A stretch of 64,000 nt of DNA from Arenicola marina. Taxonomy: Eukaryota; Annelida; Polychaeta; Arenicolidae. Of the stretch, positions 10,801 to 20,609 are shown one piece after another (the stretch's first letter is position 1; each line of letters opens with the position of its first letter). The notes beneath the pieces are model-generated. The model was not told where the DNA came from. It searched no databases and worked only from the letters and a program-made list of their open reading frames with translations. Both the position numbers and the translations under genes were made by a program. The DNA lies in assembly GCA_964019135.1 (NCBI GenBank), contig OZ025253.1:459233-523232 (forward strand), in the 5' to 3' direction.

Positions 10801-12022
10801 GTCTAGTGTCTGTTAGCGGTCCTCACCCAAGTACTCACACGTGATAGCCCATTGTTTGTTGGCGGTCCTCACACAAGTACTTACACATGACAGTCTAGTG
10901 TCTGTTAGCGGTCCTCACACAAGTACTTACACGTGATAGCCTAGTGTCTGTTAGCGGGCCTCACACAAGTACTTACACATGACAGTCTAGTGTCTGTTAG
11001 CGGTCCTCGCACAAGTACTTACACGTGATAGCCTAGTGTCTGTTAGCGGTCCTCACACAAGTACTTACACGTGATAGCCTAGTGTCTGTTAGCGGTCCTC
11101 ACACAAGTACTTACACGTGATAGTCTAGTGTCTGTTAGCGGTCCTTACACAAGTACTTACACATGATAGCCTAGTGTCTGTTGGCGGTCCCCACACAAGT
11201 ACTTACACATGACAATCTAGTGTCTGTTAGCGGTCCTCGCACAAGTACTTACACGTGATAGCCTAGTGTCTGTTAGCGGTCCTCACACAAGTACTTACAC
11301 GTGATAGCCTAGTGTCTGTTAGCGGTCCTCACACAAGTACTTACACGTGATAGCCTAATGTCTGTTGGCGGTCCTTACACAAGTACTTACATGTGATAGC
11401 CTAGTGTCTGTTGGCGGTCCTTACACAAGTACTTACACGTGATAGTCTAGTGTCTGTTAGCGGTCCTCACCCAAGTACTCACACGTGATAGCCTAATGTC
11501 TGTTGGCGGTCCTCACACAAGTACTCACACGTGATAGCCTAGTGTCTGTTAGCGGGCCTCACACAACTACTCACACGTGACAGTCTAGTGTCTGTTGGCG
11601 GTCTTCACACAACTACTTACACGTGGCAGTCGAGTGTGTGTTAGCGGTCCTCACACAAGTACTGACACGTGATAGCCTAGTGTCTGTTAGCGGGCCTCAC
11701 ACAAGTACTTACACGTGATAGCCCATTGTCTGTTGGCGGTCCTCACACAAGTACTTACGCGTGATAGCCTAGTGTCTGTTGACGGTCCTCACACAAGTAC
11801 TTACACGTGATAGTCTAGTGTCTGTTAGCGGTCCTTACACAAGTACTTACACGTGAAAGTCTAGTGTCAGTTAGCAGTCCTCACACAAGTACTTACACGT
11901 GATAGCCTAGTGTCTGTTGGCGGTCCCTACACAAGTACTCACACGTGATAGTCTAGTGTCTGTTAGCGGTCCTTAAACAAATACTCACACGTGATAGTCT
12001 AGTGTCTGTTAGCGGTCCTCAC
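7806..12022. repeat. 46-bp tandem array, about 91 copies
   Basis: The unit is GATAGCCCATTGTCTGTTGG plus CGGTCCTCACACAAGTACTT plus ACACGT (46 bp). Variable positions are GTTGG/GTTGA/GTTAG, GTGATAG/GTCATAG and ACTTACA/ACTCACA. From about 10060 onward CCCATTGTCTG is increasingly replaced by CTAGTGTCTG. The array runs without a break into the 43-bp array, with which it shares the core TGTCTGTTGGCGGTCCTCAC. It fills most of the intron that splits the SAM domain. Confidence 0.97.
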
Positions 12023-12024
12023 AA

Positions 12025-13763
12025 GAGTCCTGACTGGCTGCCTTCTGTCTGTTGACGGTCCTCACACGAGTCCTGACTGGCTGCCTTCTGTCTGTTGGCG
12101 GTCCTCACACGAGTCCTGACTGGCTGCCTTCTGTCTGTTGGCGGTCCTCACACGAGTCCTGACTGGCTGCCTTCCGTCTGTTGGCGGTCCTCACACGAGT
12201 TCTGACTGGCTGCCTTCTGTCCGTTGGCGGTCCTCACACGAGTCCTGACTGGCTGCCTTCTGTCTGTTAGCGGTCCTCACACGAGTCCTGACTGGCTGCC
12301 TTCTGTCTGTTGGCGGTCCTCACACGAGTCCTGACTGGCTGCCTTCTGTCTGTTGGCGGTCCTCACACGAGTCCTGACTGGCTGCCTTCTGTCTGTTGAC
12401 GGTCCTCACACGAGTCCTGACTGGCTGCCTTCTGTCTGTTGACGGTCCTCACACGAGTCCTGACTGGCTGCCTTCTGTCCGTTGGCGGTCCTCACACGAG
12501 TCCTGACTGGCTGCCTTCTGTCTGTTAGCGGTCCTCACACGAGTCCTGACTGGCTGCCTTCTGTCTGTTGGCGGTCCTCACACGAGTCCTGACTGGCTGC
12601 CTTCTGTCTGTTGGCGGTCCTCACACGACTCCTGACTGGCTGCCTTCTGTCTGTTGACGGTCCTCACACGAGTCCTGACTGGCTGCCTTTGTATGTTGGC
12701 GGTTCTCACACGAGTCCTGACTGGCTGCCTTCTGTCTGTTGACGGTCCTCACACGAGTCCTGACTGGCTGCCTTCTGGCCGTTGGCGGTCCTCACACGAC
12801 TCCTGACTGGCTGCCTTCTGTCTGTTGACGGTCCTCACACGAGTCCTGACTGGCTGCCTTCTGTCCGTTGGCGGTCCTCACACGAGTGCTGACTGGCGGC
12901 CTTCTGTCTGTTAGCGGTCCTCACACGAGTCCTGACTGGCTGCCTTCTGTCCGTTGGCGGTCCTCACACGAGCCCTGACTGGCTGCCTTTGTCTGTTGGC
13001 GGTCCGCACACGAGTCCTGACTGGCTGCCTTCTGTCTGTTAGCGGTCCTCACACGAGTCCTGACTGGCTGCCTTCTGTCTGTTGACGGTCCTCACACGAG
13101 TCCTGACTGGCTGCCTTTGTCTGTTGGCGGTCCTCACACGAGTCCTGACTGGCTGCCTTTGTCTGTTGGCGGTCCTCACACGAGTCCTGACTGGCTTGCT
13201 TTTGTCTGTTGGCGGTCCTCACACGAGTCCTGACTGGCTGCCTTCTGTCAGTTGGCGGTCCTCACACGAGTCTTGACTGGCTGCCTTCTGTCTGTTGACG
13301 GTCCTCACACGAGTCCTGACTGGCTGCCTTCTGTCTGTTGGCAGTCCTCACACGAGTCCTGACTGGCTGCCTTCTGTCTGTTAGCGGTCCTCACACGAGT
13401 CCTGACTGGCTGCCTTCTGTCTGTTGGCGGTCCTCACACGAGTCCTGACTGGCTGCCTTCTGTCTGTTGGCGGTCCTCACACGACTCCTGACTGGCTGCC
13501 TTCTGTCTGTTGACGGTCCTCACACGAGTGCTGACTGGCTGCCTTCTGTCCGTTGGCGGTCCTCACACGAGTGCTGACTGGCTGCCTTCTGTCCGTTGGC
13601 GGTCCTCACACGAGTCCTGACTGGCTGCCTTCTGTCTGTTAGCGGTCCTCACACGAGTCCTGACTGGCTGCCTTCTGTCTGTTGGCGGTCCTCACACGAG
13701 CCCTGACTGGCTGCCTTTGTCTGTTGGCGGTCCGCACACGAGTCCTGACTGGCTGCCTTTTGT
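12025..13763. repeat. 43-bp tandem array ending in the Phc 3' splice site, about 40 copies
   Basis: The unit is GAGTCCTGACTGGCTGCCTT plus CTGTCTGTTGGCGGTCCTCA plus CAC (43 bp). The last unit is the real acceptor: CCTGACTGGCTGCCTTTTGT then CTGTTGCAG before the SAM exon. Most copies carry GGCGG or GACGG where the real site has GCAG. Several carry TTAGCGG, and one at 13341 carries GGCAGTCC, so some retain an AG at the equivalent place. Every copy has the branch-point-like CTGAC and a pyrimidine-rich stretch. Confidence 0.97.
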
Positions 13764-13772
13764 CTGTTGCAG
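13746..13772 (+). other. Functional 3' splice site of the SAM exon (branch-point candidate, pyrimidine tract, CAG)
   Basis: CTGAC at 13746-13750 lies about 24 nt before the AG at 13771-13772, a normal branch-point distance. It is followed by GCCTTTTGTCTGTTGCAG. Phase 0 at this acceptor matches the donor at 5900 and restores the SAM reading. It is the terminal, functional member of the 43-bp array. Confidence 0.85.
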
Positions 13773-13964
13773 GTCCAGGAGGTGTACGACTTCATCAACC
13801 ACCTGCCAGGATGCGCTATGTACGCCGAGGAGTTTAACCGACAGGAGATCGACGGTCAGGCCCTCATGTTACTGAAGGAAGACCACCTGATGACCACCAT
13901 GAGCATCAAACTTGGACCTGCACTCAAGATTTGCGCCAAAATCAACACCCTCAAAGATGACTAG
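13773..13964 (+). CDS. Phc: Polyhomeotic-like protein, C-terminal SAM-domain exon
   Basis: 63 codons plus the stop TAG (13962-13964). The exon encodes the SAM (sterile alpha motif) domain of a polyhomeotic protein, residues about 246-308 counting from ATG 2186. Landmarks in order are VYDFINHLPGC, YAEEF, EIDGQALMLL, KEDHLM, KLGPALKI, AKINTLKDD. The EIDG and KLGPALKI blocks are hallmarks of the family. Polyhomeotic SAM domains form head-to-tail polymers and join PRC1 particles and SAM partners such as Sex comb on midleg proteins. The domain begins with the QWS at the end of exon 5600-5899. The protein ends a few residues after the last SAM helix, as in family members. Nothing in the exon looks damaged, so the gene is probably functional despite the repeats around it. 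Confidence 0.95.
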   Translation, partial: VQEVYDFINHLPGCAMYAEEFNRQEIDGQALMLLKEDHLMTTMSIKLGPALKICAKINTLKDD

Positions 13965-14261
13965 AAGACGCTCGCCCTCTGCCTGACAAGTGACGAGCCG
14001 TCTGGGTCCACTCTGGGTTGGGGCTGGGCGTGAGGGGCGCAGGTCATTGCCCCGCCCTCTCCCCTACCCACCAACACACACACAATCTCGCTCTTTACCG
14101 TCATGTATTCACTCGGTTGACCCAGCAAGGACTGCCCCTCATATGTGTCCGTACTCGAAATTTATCAATTTAATTTCAATGCCGCTGATGTAGTATGATC
14201 AAAAGTTGAAGATCCGTCTTTAAAATGGCTGCTAACATGTCGGTGTTACGATTCGTTTTAA

Positions 14262-15800
14262 AACTGGTTCCCTGATGTAGTGTGATCACATTCTAAGAAT
14301 AATTCGTAAACTGGTTCCCTGATGTAGTGTGATCACATGCTAAGAATAATTCGTAAACTGGTTCCCTGATGTAGTGTGATCACATGCTAAGAATGCTTCA
14401 TAAACTGGTTCCCTGATGTAGTGTGATCACATTCTAAGAATAATTCGTAAACCTTTTCCCTGATGTAGTGTGATCACATGCTAAGAATAATTCGTAAAAC
14501 TGGTTCCCTGATGTAGTGTGATCACATTCTAAGAATAATTCGTAAACTGGTTCCCTGATGTAGTGTGATCACATTCTAAGAATAATTCGTAAACTGGTTC
14601 CCTGATGTAGTGTGATCACATTCTAAGAATAATTCGTAAACCTTTTCCCTGATGTAGTGTGATCACATGCTAAGAATAATTCGTAAACTGGTTCCCTGAT
14701 GTAGTGTGATCACATTCTAAGAATAATTCGTAAACTGGTTCCTTGATGTAGTGTGATCACATTCTAAAAATAATTCGTAAACTGGTTCCCTGATGTAGTG
14801 TGATCACATTCTAAGAATAATTCGTAAACCTTTTCCCTGATGTAGTGTGATCACATTCTAAGAATAATTCGTAAACTGGTTCCCTGATGTAGTGTGATCA
14901 CATTCTAAGAATAATTCGTAAACTGGTTCCCTGATGTAGTGTGATCACATTCTAAGAATAATTCGTAAACTGGTTCCCTGATGTAGTGTGATCACATGCT
15001 AAGAATGCTTCGTAAAACTGGTTCCCTGATGTAGTGTGATCACATTCTAAGAATAATTCGTAAACTGGTTCCCTGATGTAGTGTGATCACATGCTAAGAA
15101 TAATTCGTAAACTGGTTCCCTGATGTAGTGTGATCACATGCTAAGAATGCTTCATAAACTGGTTCCCTGATGTAGTGTGATCACATTCTAAGAATAATTC
15201 GTAAACCTTTTCCCTGATGTAGTGTGATCACATGCTAAGAATAATTCGTAAAACTGGTTCCCTGATGTAGTGTGATCACATTCTAAGAATAATTCGTAAA
15301 CTGGTTCCCTGATGTAGTGTGATCACATTCTAAGAATAATTCGTAAACTGGTTCCCTGATGTAGTGTGATCACATTCTAAGAATAATTCGTAAACCTTTT
15401 CCCTGATGTAGTGTGATCACATGCTAAGAATAATTCGTAAACTGGTTCCCTGATGTAGTGTGATCACATTCTAAGAATAATTCGTAAACTGGTTCCTTGA
15501 TGTAGTGTGATCACATTCTAAAAATAATTCGTAAACTGGTTCCCTGATGTAGTGTGATCACATTCTAAGAATAATTCGTAAACCGTTTCCCTGATGTAGT
15601 GTGATCACATTCTAAGAATAATTCGTAAACTGGTTCCCTGATGTAGTGTGATCACATTCTAAGAATAATTCGTAAACTGGTTCCCTGATGTAGTGTGATT
15701 ACATGCTAAGAATAATTCCTAAACTGGTTCCCTGATGTAGTGTGATCACATGCTAAGAATGCTTCGTAAAACTGGTTCCCTGATGTAGTGTGATCACATG
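14262..15800. repeat. 47-bp tandem array in the 3' UTR, about 33 copies, with a 754-bp duplicated block
   Basis: The unit is AACTGGTTCCCTGATGTAGT plus GTGATCACATTCTAAGAATA plus ATTCGTA (47 bp). Almost every copy holds the 10-bp palindrome TGTGATCACA. The rare variants GAATGCTTCATAAACTGG (14391 and 15145) and TAAACCTTTTCCC recur in the same order 754 bp apart, so a block of 16 units was duplicated. Confidence 0.96.
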
Positions 15801-15965
15801 TTCGAACGGATTTATAAACATGTTTCTCTGTACGTGGCATGATAATGTTTTGAAATTACTTCATGGACCTGTGTTTTGGTATTATAGTGTACTCACATGT
15901 TAAAGATCCTTCATAAAAAGCTTCATCGTAAGTTAAGGATTCTTTATTATGATGTACTCTGAAAT

Positions 15966-16204
15966 AGCTTTACTTGTTCAGTCTGTGTTGGCCTTGGGTT
16001 TACTAGTTCAGTCTGTGCTTGCCAAGGCTTACTTGTTCAGTCTGTGCTTGCCAAGGCTTTACTTGTTCAGTCTGTGCTTGCCAAGGCTTTACTTGTTCAG
16101 TCTGTGCTTGCCAAGGCTTTACTTGTTCAGTCTGTGCTTGCCAAGGCTTTACTTGTTCAGTCTGTGCTTGCCAAGGCTTTACTTGTTCAGTCTGTGCTTG
16201 CTTG
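15966..16204. repeat. 30-bp tandem array, about 8 copies
   Basis: The unit is TTTACTTGTTCAGTCTGTGC plus TTGCCAAGGC (30 bp), with the first two copies slightly diverged. All three forward frames stay open through it, so the 60-103 codon frames seen here are artefacts. Confidence 0.95.
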
Positions 16205-16847
16205 TATTCAGTACCCGAGATTATAATAGACGGGGGGGGGGGGTCGTTTATGACCGCTAGGGGAGGGGGAGCATTTTCTAAAGTGGTTTGATTGAGCCTA
16301 TGATGTTGTTAGGTCAGGTGGCTCATGGTGTGGGGGTAAGGTATGACCGAATCCCTATCATTCTCTCATCAGAGGACCTAGTATAGACTAATAGTGGTCG
16401 GAATATGGTCGTTTTGAGAAGAGAGCATTGGTCTGCTAGGGGGGGGGGGGCTATGGTTGATGCCCCGTACGGATTTACCCTGGAGAATGTTTAGACAAGC
16501 CATAGACTTGCCTTCATGCTTGTTTTTAGGTTCTAGTATGTTGCAACCAGATCCTTGTGAAGCTTACAATTTAATGAGTGTTCATTGTGTCCTCTGTGTA
16601 CAGACTAAGCTACACACTGTATTTGTGAATCCTTGGTTTACCAATGCTTCGTTCGTAAATGTAAAAACTATTGTTTATATCCTGGTATCGTTTGTATCTG
16701 TGACCACGTGGGTCGCTCGTATCACACGCGCAAGAAAACCGTTAAATGAATATTGTTCAGTTATAGTAACATAATTTGCATCCATCAAATCGACTACATC
16801 GTCATTATATCGTAATCTTCAACTGGATCACTCCATTATGCTATGAT

Positions 16848-16853
16848 AATAAA
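16848..16853 (+). terminator. Candidate poly(A) signal AATAAA
   Basis: AATAAA within TATGATAATAAACTTCATG, followed within 20-60 bp by T/G-rich stretches. It is the first canonical signal I noticed downstream of the Phc stop codon. Confidence 0.45.
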
Positions 16854-17109
16854 CTTCATGTCTGACTCAGTAAATACCTACATTTCTATTATTATTTCGT
16901 CGGAAATATGTGTTCTTAGACTGACTTAGATCTAGACGAGAATGTCAAGCGTAGCTTGAGAAGGGAGACGAAAATCTGGGGATAAGTGCAACTGGAATAT
17001 ATATAGCGAGTGCCGACTATGTACATGCATTACTGACAGAGTATAGGCCGAAATGTCAGCGCGCCGTGAGTCATTTGGCGTATCGAAGCTTTATAATGGG
17101 ATCGGCCAT

Positions 17110-18420
17110 ATTAATGTTTTTTTTTTTTTGCGTGCAAAGCACTGGTGTGATTTGAATGGTATTTGGCACACATGACGTCAGTAATATTGGTACCTATTCC
17201 ACGACATACAGGAAGTCTATCTGCATGTATGTAGGCACAGCGATCTTTCTCCATTTTTATTCGGGTCGAATTTAACCATCCAATAGCTCGAAAACTATAA
17301 ATGTGAGGTGAAATCTGAGACCACACTTCCTCTCTCAGAAGAATACGTTGAGACAAACCGCGGATCTCTAGAGCCAATTTTAACGGAGCTACGAAGAAAA
17401 ACATGATTCGTGACCTTGACCTTGTTGTGACCTTGACCTTGGATGCGTTACCTCGGTGAATATAGTCATTCGCGTCCAAATACTAATGTCATGTAATGCG
17501 CAAGGCACCGTTTGTCTGACTTGTCCCATCACGGAGAAATGGAGGTTTTTTTTTCCCGCCAACATTCTCATAGGGTGCCATGTTAAAGTTTGGGAATTTT
17601 TGCACAAAAGCTATATGGGCGATTTGCTAAATTTTAAAGACCGTATCAAGGTACCCTCAGACCCAATACGTGAAATAATTTGCAGTGTGATTAAATGTAA
17701 AAAATGTGAACGCTATAGCTATTTTTTTCGACTTTTGGTCTCCCAATGGTTAAGCGAATTTCAATTCGGTTCATATTTGACCATCGAATAACTCGAAAAC
17801 TATTAACGAGAGGTGAAACGGAGTTACTGCTAAAAACATGTTTCGTGACCTTAACTTTGCTGTGACCTTGACATTTGACCTACATGGCCCATCTTTGAAC
17901 TTAGCATGACAGTGGGCTGTGGCATTATCTTTGCAGAAAGAAAACTTTTTGCAAATTTTCAACAGCCCGTAGCGCGAAAACGTTTCATCCTACGTCAAAT
18001 TTGATGCAAGTAAAGCGAAAGATTTTGACGAGCTGAGTATTTTGACATTAATTGCGGATCTCTAGCTGTAATATAAAGATACCTATATGACGTCACCGTG
18101 ACGTTGACGTTTGAGGTACGTTGCCCATCTACGAACTTGACGTGATGATGGTCTGTCGGAATGTTTTGGTAAAAGGGGAGATCGGTATCTTTAGGCATTC
18201 GACAGATATGGCGCGACAACACAAACAGACTCAGACAAACAGAACACACCGACATAAGACGAAAATCTACGATTTTAATAATGGCGCATATTCCGTTCAC
18301 ATCGTGGAAAAGACCCGACCGCATTGTTCTCATCCTCATCGCCAGATGGCGCGGCATAGAGATCACGCGAAGTGTTTTCCCACTCTGCCTTCCATTCATA
18401 TAAAGGAATCTTGAATTGCA
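17110..18420. repeat. Unclassified dispersed repeat, three diverged modules
   Basis: Motifs of the type GACCTTGACCTTG and ACTCGAAAACTAT followed by GAGGTGAAA recur at about 17275-17450, 17770-17930 and 17960-18165, with segments such as GCGGATCTCTAG (17360, 18055) in the same relative order. The modules are roughly 250-450 bp apart and strongly diverged. Frames over this stretch (up to 167 codons) have no recognisable product and are interrupted. No terminal repeats were found. Confidence 0.5.
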
Positions 18421-18429
18421 TTGTAAAAG

Positions 18430-19344
18430 GGCATCGTCGCTCAAAAAAAGGGGGACTCCAGGGACCCTCCCCTCATAACTCTCTAGCTCTATAAACAAAG
18501 GGGGCCTCCCTGATCAGGGGCGGATCTCCCCCCCCCCCTTGGGAACTGAGTTACATTTCTAATAGAAATGACATCACATCATTATGATACATGTGGTGAC
18601 TTAAATATGCGACAACTTGAAACGGCATTGTCAAAATTTTCTCAAGATGACATGCTATCGGAGCAAAAACACCGAAACGCATTTTTAAAATTCACATCGT
18701 CATTTGCACCGTGTTATTTAGAAGCAGTGTGGGTTGCACCTACAACATGTCACTTTGCGATGTACTTCATCGTGAAGCCCGACTTTTACAGTTGCAAGCC
18801 CCCTAACCCCCCTCTTTAACCGCCGCTAGATCCGCCCTGGATTCGGCATATGCTTTTGTGCCAGATTTTGATCGTACCACCAGAACGGCAATATGCGCGG
18901 TCGGTGGGGCTCTACCCACGGGAGGATCCAGGGGTTGGGGCGGGACGGGGGGGGGGGGGTGGGTACTTAGTACATTGTTGTGGGCGGGGGGGGGGGCGGG
19001 GTCCGCGGTAAAGCCCCCTCTTTTGCACCGCCAAAATCCCCTCGGTCGGGGCTTTTTACCGCCAAAATCCGCTCGGAAGGGGCATCATTTTTTTTGCGGC
19101 AACCCGCTCTATGAACGCATATTTTCAGAGCCCCCCCCCCCCCCCCCCCACCCCCCTCGGTCGCAAGTTTTCGAATATCCGCTCTATAGGGGCATCTTTT
19201 TTATCACAAATGTCCGCTCCCCCTGAGGCATCAAGGCACCCGCGGAACCCCCCCACCAGATTTGTATAACAGTGCCCCCCCCCCACCCCGGGGGGGCGGA
19301 GGTCCCGGGTCAGAGACAGCTAGTTCCTCACATTATCTCTGCCC
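18430..19344. repeat. Homopolymer-rich dispersed repeat (G and C runs)
   Basis: Non-coding stretch with C or G runs of 8 to 19 bases (18530, 18948, 19130) and phrases such as CCTCGGTCGCAAGTTTTCG. An inverted relative lies at about 36480-36720 (CTTGCGACCGAGGGGGAGG), so this is a dispersed repeat family. No open frame with a recognisable product. Confidence 0.5.
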
Positions 19345-19431
19345 CATATAACAGCCTACCTCACGGTTGACCTCAACGCTGCTGGTGTCACGAATCGTTT
19401 TAGTTTTTTTTTTTTAGATTGAATATTGTAT

Positions 19432-19560
19432 CAGGTCGAAGACGACCCTAGATCGAGGGTTATCGCTAGATCGAGGGTTAACCCTAGATCGAGGGTTATC
19501 GCTAGATCGAGGGTTAACCCTAGATCGAGGGTTAACCCTAGATCGAGGGTTAACCCTAGA
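19432..19560 (+). repeat. Left terminal inverted repeat with subterminal repeats
   Basis: The terminal CAGGTCGAAGACGACCC is followed by about seven copies of CTAGATCGAGGGTTAACC or CTAGATCGAGGGTTATCG, an 18-bp direct repeat whose halves are partly palindromic. Such subterminal arrays are typical transposase-binding regions; here that role is inferred. Confidence 0.8.
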
Positions 19561-20609
19561 AGGAGGGAAAACGGAAGTTGACACGTATCGTCACGTGCAA
19601 GGTCTTAGCAAAACACGACCACGTGCGAGGGCCTGCATAAGACAAGTAAAACTGTATATTATCTAAAATCTTTAGTAACAAGATCGAAATTTTTGTTCAT
19701 GTTTACAATATGTAGTAGAAATTAATTCATAGTTCTGCGAAAGAGCAGGATGTAACTTTGAAAACTGATAAGTATATGTGATAACAGGCGTGCCGTGCCA
19801 AGATTTATGTTGTATGGAAAGCCATATATATCATAATGTATTGCCTTGAGGCTAACAGTTCATTCTAACGTTGTTGAACTAACTTTAAAGTGCTTGCAAT
19901 AGCACATGCCGTATCTGTTTTATAATTTATTAATATTTAGGTGACCTGAGAAATGGCGTCAACTAAAAGCTAGAGGCTTCGAAAAGGTGACTTAGTGTGA
20001 TATAGACATACAGCAAGTTACATGTTCTGTTTTGCTTTCACGTTTTAAAAAGTTCAAGGGTTGTCTTCTTGCATATATATAAGAAACCATACATTTATTT
20101 GTGTTTTATTGATTTGGGTTCAAGTGCATCCAAATGTTTGTATTGGACTGTCCCAGGTGGTATAGCCTTAATTTCAATAATTTGTATTATAATTATTTAA
20201 ACTTTGACATTGCTATCGCTTGTTATATATTTATATTTTGTTAGGTTCAATATACATAAGTATAATATATCAACATTAAAAGTACTTCCTTTGGCTTGCT
20301 GTTGTCAACTTTATTGATATAGGCATATACATACGTACGAAATAATTTTTTCAAGGTATATAAATGATTCAGGATACGATGTTACGATGCAACAACAGTC
20401 ATATTTTATGTTAGTGTATGTCTCATACCTGCTTGAATTAATACCTGGCTAACTGCATGAACTGCCTGATACTCATAACTACATGTACATAGGGTACATT
20501 CACCAATCGCAACGATTAATATGGTCACTTGTTAATACTGTGCAAATCTCACACACGCATCAACACATATTTCAGGCATGGCAATATCTGGCGGCACCAC
20601 ACGGGACCA

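Larger units (their letters stand above)
13965..16870 (+). other. Phc: Inferred 3' UTR of the Phc gene
   Basis: From the stop codon to just past the first good poly(A) signal at 16848. It contains a unique first 300 bp, a 47-bp array (14262-15800) and a 30-bp array (15966-16204). A homopolymer-bearing stretch (G runs at about 16232 and 16440) and about 400 bp of unique AT-rich sequence follow. No further exon was recognised. The UTR extent is inferred from the AATAAA only. Confidence 0.5.

Noticed and set aside
7806..13763. CRISPR-like regular repeats
   Set aside because: No unique spacers; units are contiguous, and the context is a eukaryotic intron.
18121..18498. 97- and 167-codon frames on opposite strands
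   Set aside because: They lie in a diverged dispersed repeat; no domain, and codon content is like the surrounding non-coding DNA.
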